NCBI GenBank assembly: GCA_033558025.1
Contig: JAUCEF010000007.1
Coordinates: 7,006,001 to 7,070,000 of the forward strand
Source: Phytophthora sp. 'mugwort'
Lineage: Eukaryota; Oomycota; Peronosporomycetes; Peronosporales; Peronosporaceae
Reading direction: 5' to 3'
DNA length: 64,000 nucleotides
Part shown: positions 1 to 11,745 of the stretch, piece by piece
Layout of the letters: every line of letters begins with the position of its first letter
Numbering within the stretch: position 1 is the first letter of the stretch
The notes under the pieces: model-generated
Told to the model about the DNA's origin: nothing
Seen by the model: the letters and a program-made list of their open reading frames with translations, nothing else
The model's database searches: none
Program-made: the position numbers and the translations under genes

Positions 1-147
1 CAGCGAGCGAGTTTTGCCGTCCCGTCGGCTGTGAGCATCGGAGATCATCAGTGGATAGGCAGCAACGGAGCGTTGGGTACGTGGTTTCGCCTGTTTTGGT
101 AGATGCATGGTTGTGTTTTTTTTGCGGAGTTTTGTCAGTCCAAGCAA

Positions 148-218
148 GCGCCGTTGGTTTAGTGGTAAAATATCTCGTTGCCAACGAGATGCCCCGGGTT
201 CGATTCCCGGACGGCGCA
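148..218 (+). tRNA. tRNA-Gly (GCC), reference copy for the array
   Basis: This 71-nt gene folds as a complete tRNA. Bases 1-7 pair perfectly with 64-70 and base 71 is the A discriminator. The anticodon stem TCTCG/CGAGA encloses loop TTGCCAA, giving anticodon GCC at bases 33-35, which reads GGC and GGU codons. The T stem CCGGG/CCCGG closes TTCGATT. The internal Pol III promoter is an A box (TGGTTTAGTGG, bases 8-18) and a B box (GGTTCGATTCC, bases 50-60). There is no intron and no encoded CCA. CAA motifs sit within 10 nt upstream, a possible Pol III start context. This unit has a run of eight Ts at 113-123, about 25-35 nt upstream. Confidence 0.97.
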
Positions 219-1201
219 TTCTCTTATGCTTCTCTCGGACTGCCCAGACCGCTCGGACGCGTCTTTCGGTGAATCGGACAGCTAGTACGTCGTGGCCATT
301 GGTGCAGGCCGATTGTGCAGCTTTCCGTTCGGCTGGTTGCTGACGGAGTCAATTCTGGAAGACTCAGTTTGTCCAGCGAGCGAGTTTTGCCGTCCCGTCG
401 GCTGTGAACATCGGAGATCATCAGTGGATAGGCAGCAACGGAGCGTTGGGTACGTGGTTTCGCCTGTTTTGGTAGATGCATGGTTGTGTTGTTTTGCGGA
501 GTTTTCGTCACTCCAAGCAAGCCAATGAGATGGCACGGGTTCGATTCCCGGACGGCGCATTCTCTTATGCTTCTCTCGGACTGCCCAGACCGCTCGGACG
601 CGTCTTTCGGTAAATCGGACAGCTAGTACGTCGTGGCCATTGGTGCAGGCCGATTGTGCAGCTTTCCGTTCGGCTGGTTGCTGACGGAGTCAATTCTGGA
701 AGACTCAGTTTGTCCAGCGAGCGAGTTTTGCCGTCCCGTCGGCTGTGAGCATCGGAGATCATCAGTGGGATAGGCAGCAACGGAGCGTTGGGTACGTGGT
801 TTCGCCTGTTTTGGTAGATGCATGGTTGTGTTGTTTTGCGGAGTTTTGTCAGTCCAAGCAAGCCAATGAGATGGCACGGGTTCGATTCCCGGACGGCGCA
901 TTCTCTTATGCTTCTCTCGGACTGCCCAGACCGCTCGGACGCGTCTTTCGGTGAATCGGACAGCTAGTACGTCGTGGCCATTGGTGCAGGCCGATTGTGC
1001 AGCTTTCCGTTCGGCTGGTTGCTGACGGAGTCAATTCTGGAAGACTCAGTTTGTCCAGCGAGCGAGTTTTGCCGTCCCGTCGGCTGTGAACATCGGAGAT
1101 CATCAGTGGATAGGCAGCAACGGAGCGTTGGGTACGTGGTTTCGCCTGTTTTGGTAGATGCATGGTTGTGTTGTTTTGCGGAGTTTTGTCAGTCCAAGCA
1201 A

Positions 1202-1272
1202 GCGCCGTTGGTTTAGTGGTAAAATATCTCGTTGCCAACGAGATGCCCCGGGTTCGATTCCCGGACGGCGCA
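1202..1272 (+). tRNA. tRNA-Gly (GCC)
   Basis: Consensus copy ending a 372-bp unit; follows two truncated units. Confidence 0.96.
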
Positions 1273-1573
1273 TTCTCTTATGCTTCTCTCGGACTGCCCA
1301 GACCGCTCGGACGCGTCTTTCGGTGAATCGGACAGCTAGTACGTCGTGGCCATTGGTGCAGGCCGATTGTGCAGCTTTCCGTTCGGCTGGTTGCTGACGG
1401 AGTCAATTCTGGAAGACTCAGTTTGTCCAGCGAGCGAGTTTTGCCGTCCCGTCGGCTGTGAACATCGGAGATCATCAGTGGATAGGCAGCAACGGAGCGT
1501 TGGGTACGTGGTTTCGCCTGTTTTGGTAGATGCATGGTTGTGTTGTTTTGCGGAGTTTTGTCAGTCCAAGCAA

Positions 1574-1644
1574 GCGCCGTTGGTTTAGTGGTAAAATATC
1601 TCGTTGCCAACGAGATGCCCCGGGTTCGATTCCCGGACGGCGCA
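1574..1644 (+). tRNA. tRNA-Gly (GCC)
   Basis: Consensus copy, 372-bp unit. Confidence 0.96.
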
Positions 1645-1944
1645 TTCTCTTATGCTTCTCTCGGACTGCCCAGACCGCTCGGACGCGTCTTTCGGTGAAT
1701 CGGACAGCTAGTACGTCGTGGCCATTGGTGCAGGCCGATTGTGCAGCTTTCCGTTCGGCTGGTTGCTGACGGAGTCAATTCTGGAAGACTCAGTTTGTCC
1801 AGCGAGCGAGTTTTGCCGTCCCGTCGGCTGTGAGCATCGGAGATCATCAGTGGATAGGCAGCAACGGAGCGTTGGGTACGTGGTTTCACCTGTTTTGGTA
1901 GATGCATGGTTGTGTTGTTTGCGGAGTTTTGTCAGTCCAAGCAA

Positions 1945-2015
1945 GCGCCGTTGGTTTAGTGGTAAAATATCTCGTTGCCAACGAGATGCCCCGGGTTCGA
2001 TTCCCGGACGGCGCA
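1945..2015 (+). tRNA. tRNA-Gly (GCC)
   Basis: Consensus copy, 371-bp unit (one T fewer upstream, spacer variant tttcacctg). Confidence 0.96.
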
Positions 2016-2315
2016 TTCTCTTATGCTTCTCTCGGACTGCCCAGACCGCTCGGACGCGTCTTTCGGTGAATCGGACAGCTAGTACGTCGTGGCCATTGGT
2101 GCAGGCCGATTGTGCAGCTTTCCGTTCGGCTGGTTGCTGACGGAGTCAATTCTGGAAGACTCAGTTTGTCCAGCGAGCGAGTTTTGCCGTCCCGTCGGCT
2201 GTGAGCATCGGAGATCATCAGTGGATAGGCAGCAACGGAGCGTTGGGTACGTGGTTTCACCTGTTTTGGTAGATGCATGGTTGTGTTGTTTGCGGAGTTT
2301 TGTCAGTCCAAGCAA

Positions 2316-2386
2316 GCGCCGTTGGTTTAGTGGTAAAATATCTCGTTGCCAACGAGATGCCCCGGGTTCGATTCCCGGACGGCGCA
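2316..2386 (+). tRNA. tRNA-Gly (GCC)
   Basis: Consensus copy, 371-bp unit. Confidence 0.96.
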
Positions 2387-2686
2387 TTCTCTTATGCTTC
2401 TCTCGGACTGCCCAGACCGCTCGGACGCGTCTTTCGGTGAATCGGACAGCTAGTACGTCGTGGCCATTGGTGCAGGCCGATTGTGCAGCTTTCCGTTCGG
2501 CTGGTTGCTGACGGAGTCAATTCTGGAAGACTCAGTTTGTCCAGCGAGCGAGTTTTGCCGTCCCGTCGGCTGTGAGCATCGGAGATCATCAGTGGATAGG
2601 CAGCAACGGAGCGTTGGGTACGTGGTTTCACCTGTTTTGGTAGATGCATGGTTGTGTTGTTTGCGGAGTTTTGTCAGTCCAAGCAA

Positions 2687-2757
2687 GCGCCGTTGGTTTA
2701 GTGGTAAAATATCTCGTTGCCAACGAGATGCCCCGGGTTCGATTCCCGGACGGCGCA
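2687..2757 (+). tRNA. tRNA-Gly (GCC)
   Basis: Consensus copy, third 371-bp unit in a row. Confidence 0.96.
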
Positions 2758-3741
2758 TTCTCTTATGCTTCTCTCGGACTGCCCAGACCGCTCGGACGCG
2801 TCTTTCGGTGAATCGGACAGCTAGTACGTCGTGGCCATTGGTGCAGGCCGATTGTGCAGCTTTCCGTTCGGCTGGTTGCTGACGGAGTCAATTCTGGAAG
2901 ACTCAGTTTGTCCAGCGAGCGAGTTTTGCCGTCCCGTCGGCTGTGAACATCGGAGATCATCAGTGGATAGGCAGCAACGGAGCGTTGGGTACGTGGTTTC
3001 GCCTGTTTTGGTAGATGCATGGTTGTGTTGTTTTGCGGAGTTTTCGTCACTCCAAGCAAGCCAATGAGATGGCACGGGTTCGATTCCCGGACGGCGCATT
3101 CTCTTATGCTTCTCTCGGACTGCCCAGACCGCTCGGACGCGTCTTTCGGTGAATCGGACAGCTAGTACGTCGTGGCCATTGGTGCAGGCCGATTGTGCAG
3201 CTTTCCGTTCGGCTGGTTGCTGACGGAGTCAATTCTGGAAGACTCAGTTTGTCCAGCGAGCGAGTTTTGCCGTCCCGTCGGCTGTGAGCATCGGAGATCA
3301 TCAGTGGATAGGCAGCAACGGAGCGTTGGGTACGTGGTTTCGCCTGTTTTGGTAGATGCATGGTTGTGTTGTTTTGCGGAGTTTTCGTCACTCCAAGCAA
3401 GCCAATGAGATGGCACGGGTTCGATTCCCGGACGGCGCATTCTCTTATGCTTCTCTCGGACTGCCCAGACCGCTCGGACGCGTCTTTCGGTGAATTGGAC
3501 AGCTAGTACGTCGTGTCCATTGGTGCAGGTCGATTGTGCAGCTTTCCGTTCGGCTGGTTGCTGACGGAGTCAATTCTGGAAGACTCAGTTTGTCCAGCGA
3601 GCGAGTTTTGCCGTCCCGTCGGCTGTGAGCATCGGAGATCATCAGTGGATAGGCAGCAACGGAGCGTTGGGTACGTGGTTTCGCCTGTTTTGGTAGATGC
3701 ATGGTTGTGTTTTTTTTGCGGAGTTTTGTCAGTCCAAGCAA

Positions 3742-3812
3742 GCGCCGTTGGTTTAGTGGTAAAATATCTCGTTGCCAACGAGATGCCCCGGGTTCGATTC
3801 CCGGACGGCGCA
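3742..3812 (+). tRNA. tRNA-Gly (GCC)
   Basis: Consensus copy, 373-bp unit with a T8 run about 25 nt upstream. Confidence 0.96.
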
Positions 3813-4113
3813 TTCTCTTATGCTTCTCTCGGACTGCCCAGACCGCTCGGACGCGTCTTTCGGTGAATCGGACAGCTAGTACGTCGTGTCCATTGGTGCA
3901 GGCCGATTGTGCAGCTTTCCGTTCGGCTGGTTGCTGACGGAGTCAATTCTGGAAGACTCAGTTTGTCCAGCGAGCGAGTTTTGCCGTCCCGTCGGCTGTG
4001 AGCATCGGAGATCATCAGTGGATAGGCAGCAACGGAGCGTTGGGTACGTGGTTTCGCCTGTTTTGGTAGATGCATGGTTGTGTTGTTTTGCGGAGTTTTG
4101 TCAGTCCAAGCAA

Positions 4114-4184
4114 GCGCCGTTGGTTTAGTGGTAAAATATCTCGTTGCCAACGAGATGCCCCGGGTTCGATTCCCGGACGGCGCA
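4114..4184 (+). tRNA. tRNA-Gly (GCC)
   Basis: Consensus copy, 372-bp unit with gtgtcc spacer variant. Confidence 0.96.
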
Positions 4185-4485
4185 TTCTCTTATGCTTCTC
4201 TCGGACTGCCCAGACCGCTCGGACGCGTCTTTCGGTGAATCGGACAGCTAGTACGTCGTGTCCATTGGTGCAGGCCGATTGTGCAGCTTTCCGTTCGGCT
4301 GGTTGCTGACGGAGTCAATTCTGGAAGACTCAGTTTGTCCAGCGAGCGAGTTTTGCCGTCCCGTCGGCTGTGAGCATCGGAGATCATCAGTGGATAGGCA
4401 GCAACGGAGCGTTGGGTACGTGGTTTCGCCTGTTTTGGTAGATGCATGGTTGTGTTGTTTTGCGGAGTTTTGTCAGTCCAAGCAA

Positions 4486-4556
4486 GCGCCGTTGGTTTAG
4501 TGGTAAAATATCTCGTTGCCAACGAGATGCCCCGGGTTCGATTCCCGGACGGCGCA
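4486..4556 (+). tRNA. tRNA-Gly (GCC)
   Basis: Consensus copy, 372-bp unit. Confidence 0.96.
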
Positions 4557-4857
4557 TTCTCTTATGCTTCTCTCGGACTGCCCAGACCGCTCGGACGCGT
4601 CTTTCGGTGAATCGGACAGCTAGTACGTCGTGTCCATTGGTGCAGGCCGATTGTGCAGCTTTCCGTTCGGCTGGTTGCTGACGGAGTCAATTCTGGAAGA
4701 CTCAGTTTGTCCAGCGAGCGAGTTTTGCCGTCCCGTCGGCTGTGAGCATCGGAGATCATCAGTGGATAGGCAGCAACGGAGCGTTGGGTACGTGGTTTCG
4801 CCTGTTTTGGTAGATGCATGGTTGTGTTGTTTTGCGGAGTTTTGTCAGTCCAAGCAA

Positions 4858-4928
4858 GCGCCGTTGGTTTAGTGGTAAAATATCTCGTTGCCAACGAGAT
4901 GCCCCGGGTTCGATTCCCGGACGGCGCA
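4858..4928 (+). tRNA. tRNA-Gly (GCC)
   Basis: Consensus copy, 372-bp unit. Confidence 0.96.
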
Positions 4929-5229
4929 TTCTCTTATGCTTCTCTCGGACTGCCCAGACCGCTCGGACGCGTCTTTCGGTGAATCGGACAGCTAGTACGT
5001 CGTGGCCATTGGTGCAGGCCGATTGTGCAGCTTTCCGTTCGGCTGGTTGCTGACGGAGTCAATTCTGGAAGACTCAGTTTGTCCAGCGAGCGAGTTTTGC
5101 CGTCCCGTCGGCTGTGAGCATCGGAGATCATCAGTGGATAGGCAGCAACGGAGCGTTGGGTACGTGGTTTCGCCTGTTTTGGTAGATGCATGGTTGTGTT
5201 GTTTTGCGGAGTTTTGTCAGTCCAAGCAA

Positions 5230-5300
5230 GCGCCGTTGGTTTAGTGGTAAAATATCTCGTTGCCAACGAGATGCCCCGGGTTCGATTCCCGGACGGCGCA
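5230..5300 (+). tRNA. tRNA-Gly (GCC)
   Basis: Consensus copy, 372-bp unit. Confidence 0.96.
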
Positions 5301-6283
5301 TTCTCTTATGCTTCTCTCGGACTGCCCAGACCGCTCGGACGCGTCTTTCGGTGAATCGGACAGCTAGTACGTCGTGGCCATTGGTGCAGGCCGATTGTGC
5401 AGCTTTCCGTTCGGCTGGTTGCTGACGGAGTCAATTCTGGAAGACTCAGTTTGTCCAGCGAGCGAGTTTTGCCGTCCCGTCGGCTGTGAGCATCGGAGAT
5501 CATCAGTGGATAGGCAGCAACGGAGCGTTGGGTACGTGGTTTCGCCTGTTTTGGTAGATGCATGGTTGTGTTGTTTTGCGGAGTTTTCGTCACTCCAAGC
5601 AAGCCAATGAGATGGCACGGGTTCGATTCCCGGACGGCGCATTCTCTTATGCTTCTCTCGGACTGCCCAGACCGCTCGGACGCGTCTTTCGGTGAATTGG
5701 ACAGCTAGTACGTCGTGTCCATTGGTGCAGGTCGATTGTGCAGCTTTCCGTTCGGCTGGTTGCTGACGGAGTCAATTCTGGAAGACTCAGTTTGTCCAGC
5801 GAGCGAGTTTTGCCGTCCCGTCGGCTGTGAGCATCGGAGATCATCAGTGGATAGGCAGCAACGGAGCGTTGGGTACGTGGTTTCGCCTGTTTTGGTAGAT
5901 GCATGGTTGTGTTGTTTTGCGGAGTTTTCGTCACTCCAAGCAAGCCAATGAGATGGCACGGGTTCGATTCCCGGACGGCGCATTCTCTTATGCTTCTCTC
6001 GGACTGCCCAGACCGCTCGGACGCGTCTTTCGGTGAATTGGACAGCTAGTACGTCGTGTCCATTGGTGCAGGTCGATTGTGCAGCTTTCCGTTCGGCTGG
6101 TTGCTGACGGAGTCAATTCTGGAAGACTCAGTTTGTCCAGCGAGCGAGTTTTGCCGTCCCGTCGGCTGTGAACATCGGAGATCATCAGTGGATAGGCAGC
6201 AACGGAGCGTTGGGTACGTGGTTTCGCCTGTTTTGGTAGATGCATGGTTGTGTTGTTTTGCGGAGTTTTGTCAGTCCAAGCAA

Positions 6284-6354
6284 GCGCCGTTGGTTTAGTG
6301 GTAAAATATCTCGTTGCCAACGAGATGCCCCGGGTTCGATTCCCGGACGGCGCA
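6284..6354 (+). tRNA. tRNA-Gly (GCC)
   Basis: Consensus copy flanked by truncated units. Confidence 0.96.
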
Positions 6355-7337
6355 TTCTCTTATGCTTCTCTCGGACTGCCCAGACCGCTCGGACGCGTCT
6401 TTCGGTGAATCGGACAGCTAGTACGTCGTGTCCATTGGTGCAGGCCGATTGTGCAGCTTTCCGTTCGGCTGGTTGCTGATGGAGTCAATTCTGGAAGACT
6501 CAGTTTGTCCAGCGAGCGAGTTTTGCCGTCCCGTCGGCTGTGAGCATCGGAGATCATCAGTGGATAGGCAGCAACGGAGCGTTGGGTACGTGGTTTCGCC
6601 TGTTTTGGTAGATGCATGGTTGTGTTGTTTTGCGGAGTTTTCGTCACTCCAAGCAAGCCAATGAGATGGCACGGGTTCGATTCCCGGACGGCGCATTCTC
6701 TTATGCTTCTCTCGGACTGCCCAGACCGCTCGGACGCGTCTTTCGGTGAATTGGACAGCTAGTACGTCGTGTCCATTGGTGCAGGTCGATTGTGCAGCTT
6801 TCCGTTCGGCTGGTTGCTGACGGAGTCAATTCTGGAAGACTCAGTTTGTCCAGCGAGCGAGTTTTGCCGTCCCGTCGGCTGTGAACATCGGAGATCATCA
6901 GTGGATAGGCAGCAACGGAGCGTTGGGTACGTGGTTTCGCCTGTTTTGGTAGATGCATGGTTGTGTTGTTTTGCGGAGTTTTCGTCACTCCAAGCAAGCC
7001 AATGAGATGGCACGGGTTCGATTCCCGGACGGCGCATTCTCTTATGCTTCTCTCGGACTGCCCAGACCGCTCGGACGCGTCTTTCGGTGAATTGGACAGC
7101 TAGTACGTCGTGTCCATTGGTGCAGGTCGATTGTGCAGCTTTCCGTTCGGCTGGTTGCTGACGGAGTCAATTCTGGAAGACTCAGTTTGTCCAGCGAGCG
7201 AGTTTTGCCGTCCCGTCGGCTGTGAACATCGGAGATCATCAGTGGATAGGCAGCAACGGAGCGTTGGGTACGTGGTTTCGCCTGTTTTGGTAGATGCATG
7301 GTTGTGTTGTTTTGCGGAGTTTTGTCAGTCCAAGCAA

Positions 7338-7408
7338 GCGCCGTTGGTTTAGTGGTAAAATATCTCGTTGCCAACGAGATGCCCCGGGTTCGATTCCCGG
7401 ACGGCGCA
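7338..7408 (+). tRNA. tRNA-Gly (GCC)
   Basis: Consensus copy flanked by truncated units. Confidence 0.96.
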
Positions 7409-8050
7409 TTCTCTTATGCTTCTCTCGGACTGCCCAGACCGCTCGGACGCGTCTTTCGGTGAATCGGACAGCTAGTACGTCGTGGCCATTGGTGCAGGCC
7501 GATTGTGCAGCTTTCCGTTCGGCTGGTTGCTGATGGAGTCAATTCTGGAAGACTCAGTTTGTCCAGCGAGCGAGTTTTGCCGTCCCGTCGGCTGTGAGCA
7601 TCGGAGATCATCAGTGGATAGGCAGCAACGGAGCGTTGGGTACGTGGTTTCGCCTGTTTTGGTAGATGCATGGTTGTGTTGTTTTGCGGAGTTTTCGTCA
7701 CTCCAAGCAAGCCAATGAGATGGCACGGGTTCGATTCCCGGACGGCGCATTCTCTTATGCTTCTCTCGGACTGCCCAGACCGCTCGGACGCGTCTTTCGG
7801 TGAATTGGACAGCTAGTACGTCGTGTCCATTGGTGCAGGTCGATTGTGCAGCTTTCCGTTCGGCTGGTTGCTGACGGAGTCAATTCTGGAAGACTCAGTT
7901 TGTCCAGCGAGCGAGTTTTGCCGTCCCGTCGGCTGTGAACATCGGAGATCATCAGTGGATAGGCAGCAACGGAGCGTTGGGTACGTGGTTTCGCCTGTTT
8001 TGGTAGATGCATGGTTGTGTTGTTTTGCGGAGTTTTGTCAGTCCAAGCAA

Positions 8051-8121
8051 GCGCCGTTGGTTTAGTGGTAAAATATCTCGTTGCCAACGAGATGCCCCGG
8101 GTTCGATTCCCGGACGGCGCA
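8051..8121 (+). tRNA. tRNA-Gly (GCC)
   Basis: Consensus copy flanked by truncated units. Confidence 0.96.
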
Positions 8122-8762
8122 TTCTCTTATGCTTCTCTCGGACTGCCCAGACCGCTCGGACGCGTCTTTCGGTGAATCGGACAGCTAGTACGTCGTGTCC
8201 ATTGGTGCAGGTCGATTGTGCAGCTTTCCGTTCGGCTGGTTGCTGACGGAGTCAATTCTGGAAGACTCAGTTTGTCCAGCGAGCGAGTTTTGCCGTCCCG
8301 TCGGCTGTGAACATCGGAGATCATCAGTGGATAGGCAGCAACGGAGCGTTGGGTACGTGGTTTCGCCTGTTTTGGTAGATGCATGGTTGTGTTGTTTTGC
8401 GGAGTTTTCGTCACTCCAAGCAAGCCAATGAGATGGCACGGGTTCGATTCCCGGACGGCGCATTCTCTTATGCTTCTCTCGGACTGCCCAGACCGCTCGG
8501 ACGCGTCTTTCGGTGAATCGGACAGCTAGTACGTCGTGTGCAATGGTGCAGGCCGATTGTGCAGCTTTCCGTTCGGCTGGTTGCTGACGGAGTCAATTCT
8601 GGAAGACTCAGTTTGTCCAGCGAGCGAGTTTTGCCGTCCCGTCGGCTGTGAGCATCGGAGATCATCAGTGGATAGGCAGCAACGGAGCGTTGGGTACGTG
8701 GTTCGCCTGTTTTGGTAGATGCATGGTTGTGTTGTTTTGCGGAGTTTTGTCAGTCCAAGCAA

Positions 8763-8833
8763 GCGCCGTTGGTTTAGTGGTAAAATATCTCGTTGCCAAC
8801 GAGATGCCCCGGGTTCGATTCCCGGACGGCGCA
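8763..8833 (+). tRNA. tRNA-Gly (GCC)
   Basis: Consensus copy, 371-bp unit with gtgtgcaatgg spacer variant; first unit of the 2,168-bp repeat. Confidence 0.96.
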
Positions 8834-9134
8834 TTCTCTTATGCTTCTCTCGGACTGCCCAGACCGCTCGGACGCGTCTTTCGGTGAATCGGACAGCTAG
8901 TACGTCGTGTCCATTGGTGCAGGCCGATTGTGCAGCTTTCCGTTCGGCTGGTTGCTGACGGAGTCAATTCTGGAAGACTCAGTTTGTCCAGCGAGCGAGT
9001 TTTGCCGTCCCGTCGGCTGTGAGCATCGGAGATCATCAGTGGATAGGCAGCAACGGAGCGTTGGGTACGTGGTTTCGCCTGTTTTGGTAGATGCATGGTT
9101 GTGTTGTTTTGCGGAGTTTTGTCAGTCCAAGCAA

Positions 9135-9205
9135 GCGCCGTTGGTTTAGTGGTAAAATATCTCGTTGCCAACGAGATGCCCCGGGTTCGATTCCCGGACG
9201 GCGCA
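9135..9205 (+). tRNA. tRNA-Gly (GCC)
   Basis: Consensus copy, 372-bp unit. Confidence 0.96.
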
Positions 9206-9506
9206 TTCTCTTATGCTTCTCTCGGACTGCCCAGACCGCTCGGACGCGTCTTTCGGTGAATCGGACAGCTAGTACGTCGTGTCCATTGGTGCAGGCCGAT
9301 TGTGCAGCTTTCCGTTCGGCTGGTTGCTGACGGAGTCAATTCTGGAAGACTCAGTTTGTCCAGCGAGCGAGTTTTGCCGTCCCGTCGGCTGTGAGCATCG
9401 GAGATCATCAGTGGATAGGCAGCAACGGAGCGTTGGGTACGTGGTTTCGCCTGTTTTGGTAGATGCATGGTTGTGTTGTTTTGCGGAGTTTTGTCAGTCC
9501 AAGCAA

Positions 9507-9577
9507 GCGCCGTTGGTTTAGTGGTAAAATATCTCGTTGCCAACGAGATGCCCCGGGTTCGATTCCCGGACGGCGCA
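9507..9577 (+). tRNA. tRNA-Gly (GCC)
   Basis: Consensus copy, 372-bp unit. Confidence 0.96.
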
Positions 9578-10218
9578 TTCTCTTATGCTTCTCTCGGACT
9601 GCCCAGACCGCTCGGACGCGTCTTTCGGTGAATCGGACAGCTAGTACGTCGTGTCCATTGGTGCAGGCCGATTGTGCAGCTTTCCGTTCGGCTGGTTGCT
9701 GACGGAGTCAATTCTGGAAGACTCAGTTTGTCCAGCGAGCGAGTTTTGCCGTCCCGTCGGCTGTGAGCATCGGAGATCATCAGTGGATAGGCAGCAACGG
9801 AGCGTTGGGTACGTGGTTTCGCCTGTTTTGGTAGATGCATGGTTGTGTTGTTTTGCGGAGTTTTGTCAGTCCAAGCAAGCCAATGAGATGGCACGGGTTC
9901 GATTCCCGGACGGCGCATTCTCTTATGCTTCTCTCGGACTGCCCAGACCGCTCGGACGCGTCTTTCGGTGAATCGGACAGCTAGTACGTCGTGGCCATTG
10001 GTGCAGGCCGATTGTGCAGCTTTCCGTTCGGCTGGTTGCTGACGGAGTCAATTCTGGAAGACTCAGTTTGTCCAGCGAGCGAGTTTTGCCGTCCCGTCGG
10101 CTGTGAGCATCGGAGATCATCAGTGGATAGGCAGCAACGGAGCGTTGGGTACGTGGTTTCGCCTGTTTTGGTAGATGCATGGTTGTGTTTTTTTGCGGAG
10201 TTTTGTCAGTCCAAGCAA

Positions 10219-10289
10219 GCGCCGTTGGTTTAGTGGTAAAATATCTCGTTGCCAACGAGATGCCCCGGGTTCGATTCCCGGACGGCGCA
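10219..10289 (+). tRNA. tRNA-Gly (GCC)
   Basis: Consensus copy with a T7 run upstream (G-to-T change joining two T tracts). Confidence 0.96.
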
Positions 10290-10930
10290 TTCTCTTATGC
10301 TTCTCTCGGACTGCCCAGACCGCTCGGACGCGTCTTTCGGTGAATCGGACAGCTAGTACGTCGTGGCCATTGGTGCAGGCCGATTGTGCAGCTTTCCGTT
10401 CGGCTGGTTGCTGACGGAGTCAATTCTGGAAGACTCAGTTTGTCCAGCGAGCGAGTTTTGCCGTCCCGTCGGCTGTGAACATCGGAGATCATCAGTGGAT
10501 AGGCAGCAACGGAGCGTTGGGTACGTGGTTTCGCCTGTTTTGGTAGATGCATGGTTGTGTTGTTTTGCGGAGTTTTCGTCACTCCAAGCAAGCCAATGAG
10601 ATGGCACGGGTTCGATTCCCGGACGGCGCATTCTCTTATGCTTCTCTCGGACTGCCCAGACCGCTCGGACGCGTCTTTCGGTGAATCGGACAGCTAGTAC
10701 GTCGTGTGCAATGGTGCAGGCCGATTGTGCAGCTTTCCGTTCGGCTGGTTGCTGACGGAGTCAATTCTGGAAGACTCAGTTTGTCCAGCGAGCGAGTTTT
10801 GCCGTCCCGTCGGCTGTGAGCATCGGAGATCATCAGTGGATAGGCAGCAACGGAGCGTTGGGTACGTGGTTCGCCTGTTTTGGTAGATGCATGGTTGTGT
10901 TGTTTTGCGGAGTTTTGTCAGTCCAAGCAA

Positions 10931-11001
10931 GCGCCGTTGGTTTAGTGGTAAAATATCTCGTTGCCAACGAGATGCCCCGGGTTCGATTCCCGGACGGCGC
11001 A
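10931..11001 (+). tRNA. tRNA-Gly (GCC)
   Basis: Counterpart of the 8763 gene in the second 2,168-bp copy. Confidence 0.96.
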
Positions 11002-11302
11002 TTCTCTTATGCTTCTCTCGGACTGCCCAGACCGCTCGGACGCGTCTTTCGGTGAATCGGACAGCTAGTACGTCGTGTCCATTGGTGCAGGCCGATTGTG
11101 CAGCTTTCCGTTCGGCTGGTTGCTGACGGAGTCAATTCTGGAAGACTCAGTTTGTCCAGCGAGCGAGTTTTGCCGTCCCGTCGGCTGTGAGCATCGGAGA
11201 TCATCAGTGGATAGGCAGCAACGGAGCGTTGGGTACGTGGTTTCGCCTGTTTTGGTAGATGCATGGTTGTGTTGTTTTGCGGAGTTTTGTCAGTCCAAGC
11301 AA

Positions 11303-11373
11303 GCGCCGTTGGTTTAGTGGTAAAATATCTCGTTGCCAACGAGATGCCCCGGGTTCGATTCCCGGACGGCGCA
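11303..11373 (+). tRNA. tRNA-Gly (GCC)
   Basis: Counterpart of the 9135 gene. Confidence 0.96.
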
Positions 11374-11674
11374 TTCTCTTATGCTTCTCTCGGACTGCCC
11401 AGACCGCTCGGACGCGTCTTTCGGTGAATCGGACAGCTAGTACGTCGTGTCCATTGGTGCAGGCCGATTGTGCAGCTTTCCGTTCGGCTGGTTGCTGACG
11501 GAGTCAATTCTGGAAGACTCAGTTTGTCCAGCGAGCGAGTTTTGCCGTCCCGTCGGCTGTGAGCATCGGAGATCATCAGTGGATAGGCAGCAACGGAGCG
11601 TTGGGTACGTGGTTTCGCCTGTTTTGGTAGATGCATGGCTGTGTTGTTTTGCGGAGTTTTGTCAGTCCAAGCAA

Positions 11675-11745
11675 GCGCCGTTGGTTTAGTGGTAAAATAT
11701 CTCGTTGCCAACGAGATGCCCCGGGTTCGATTCCCGGACGGCGCA
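11675..11745 (+). tRNA. tRNA-Gly (GCC)
   Basis: Counterpart of the 9507 gene; its spacer carries the single difference noticed between the two 2,168-bp copies (T to C at 11,639). Confidence 0.96.

Larger units (their letters stand above)
224..2020 (+). repeat. 1.8-kb five-unit block, duplicated at 12,463-14,259
   Basis: Unit lengths 341, 341, 372, 372, 371 recur in the same order 12,239 bp away. The second unit of each block shares the rare ggtaaatcgg and gtgggata variants, so the match is by descent and not chance. Confidence 0.85.

Noticed and set aside
280..440. C/D-box snoRNA on the minus strand of the spacer
   Set aside because: TGATGA and CTGA words occur about 70 nt apart, but the C box lacks its leading purine and there is no terminal stem.
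224..520. 5S rRNA or a second RNA gene in the spacer
   Set aside because: I see no 5S internal control region or other RNA signature; only a weak 5-bp hairpin (gagtc/gactc).
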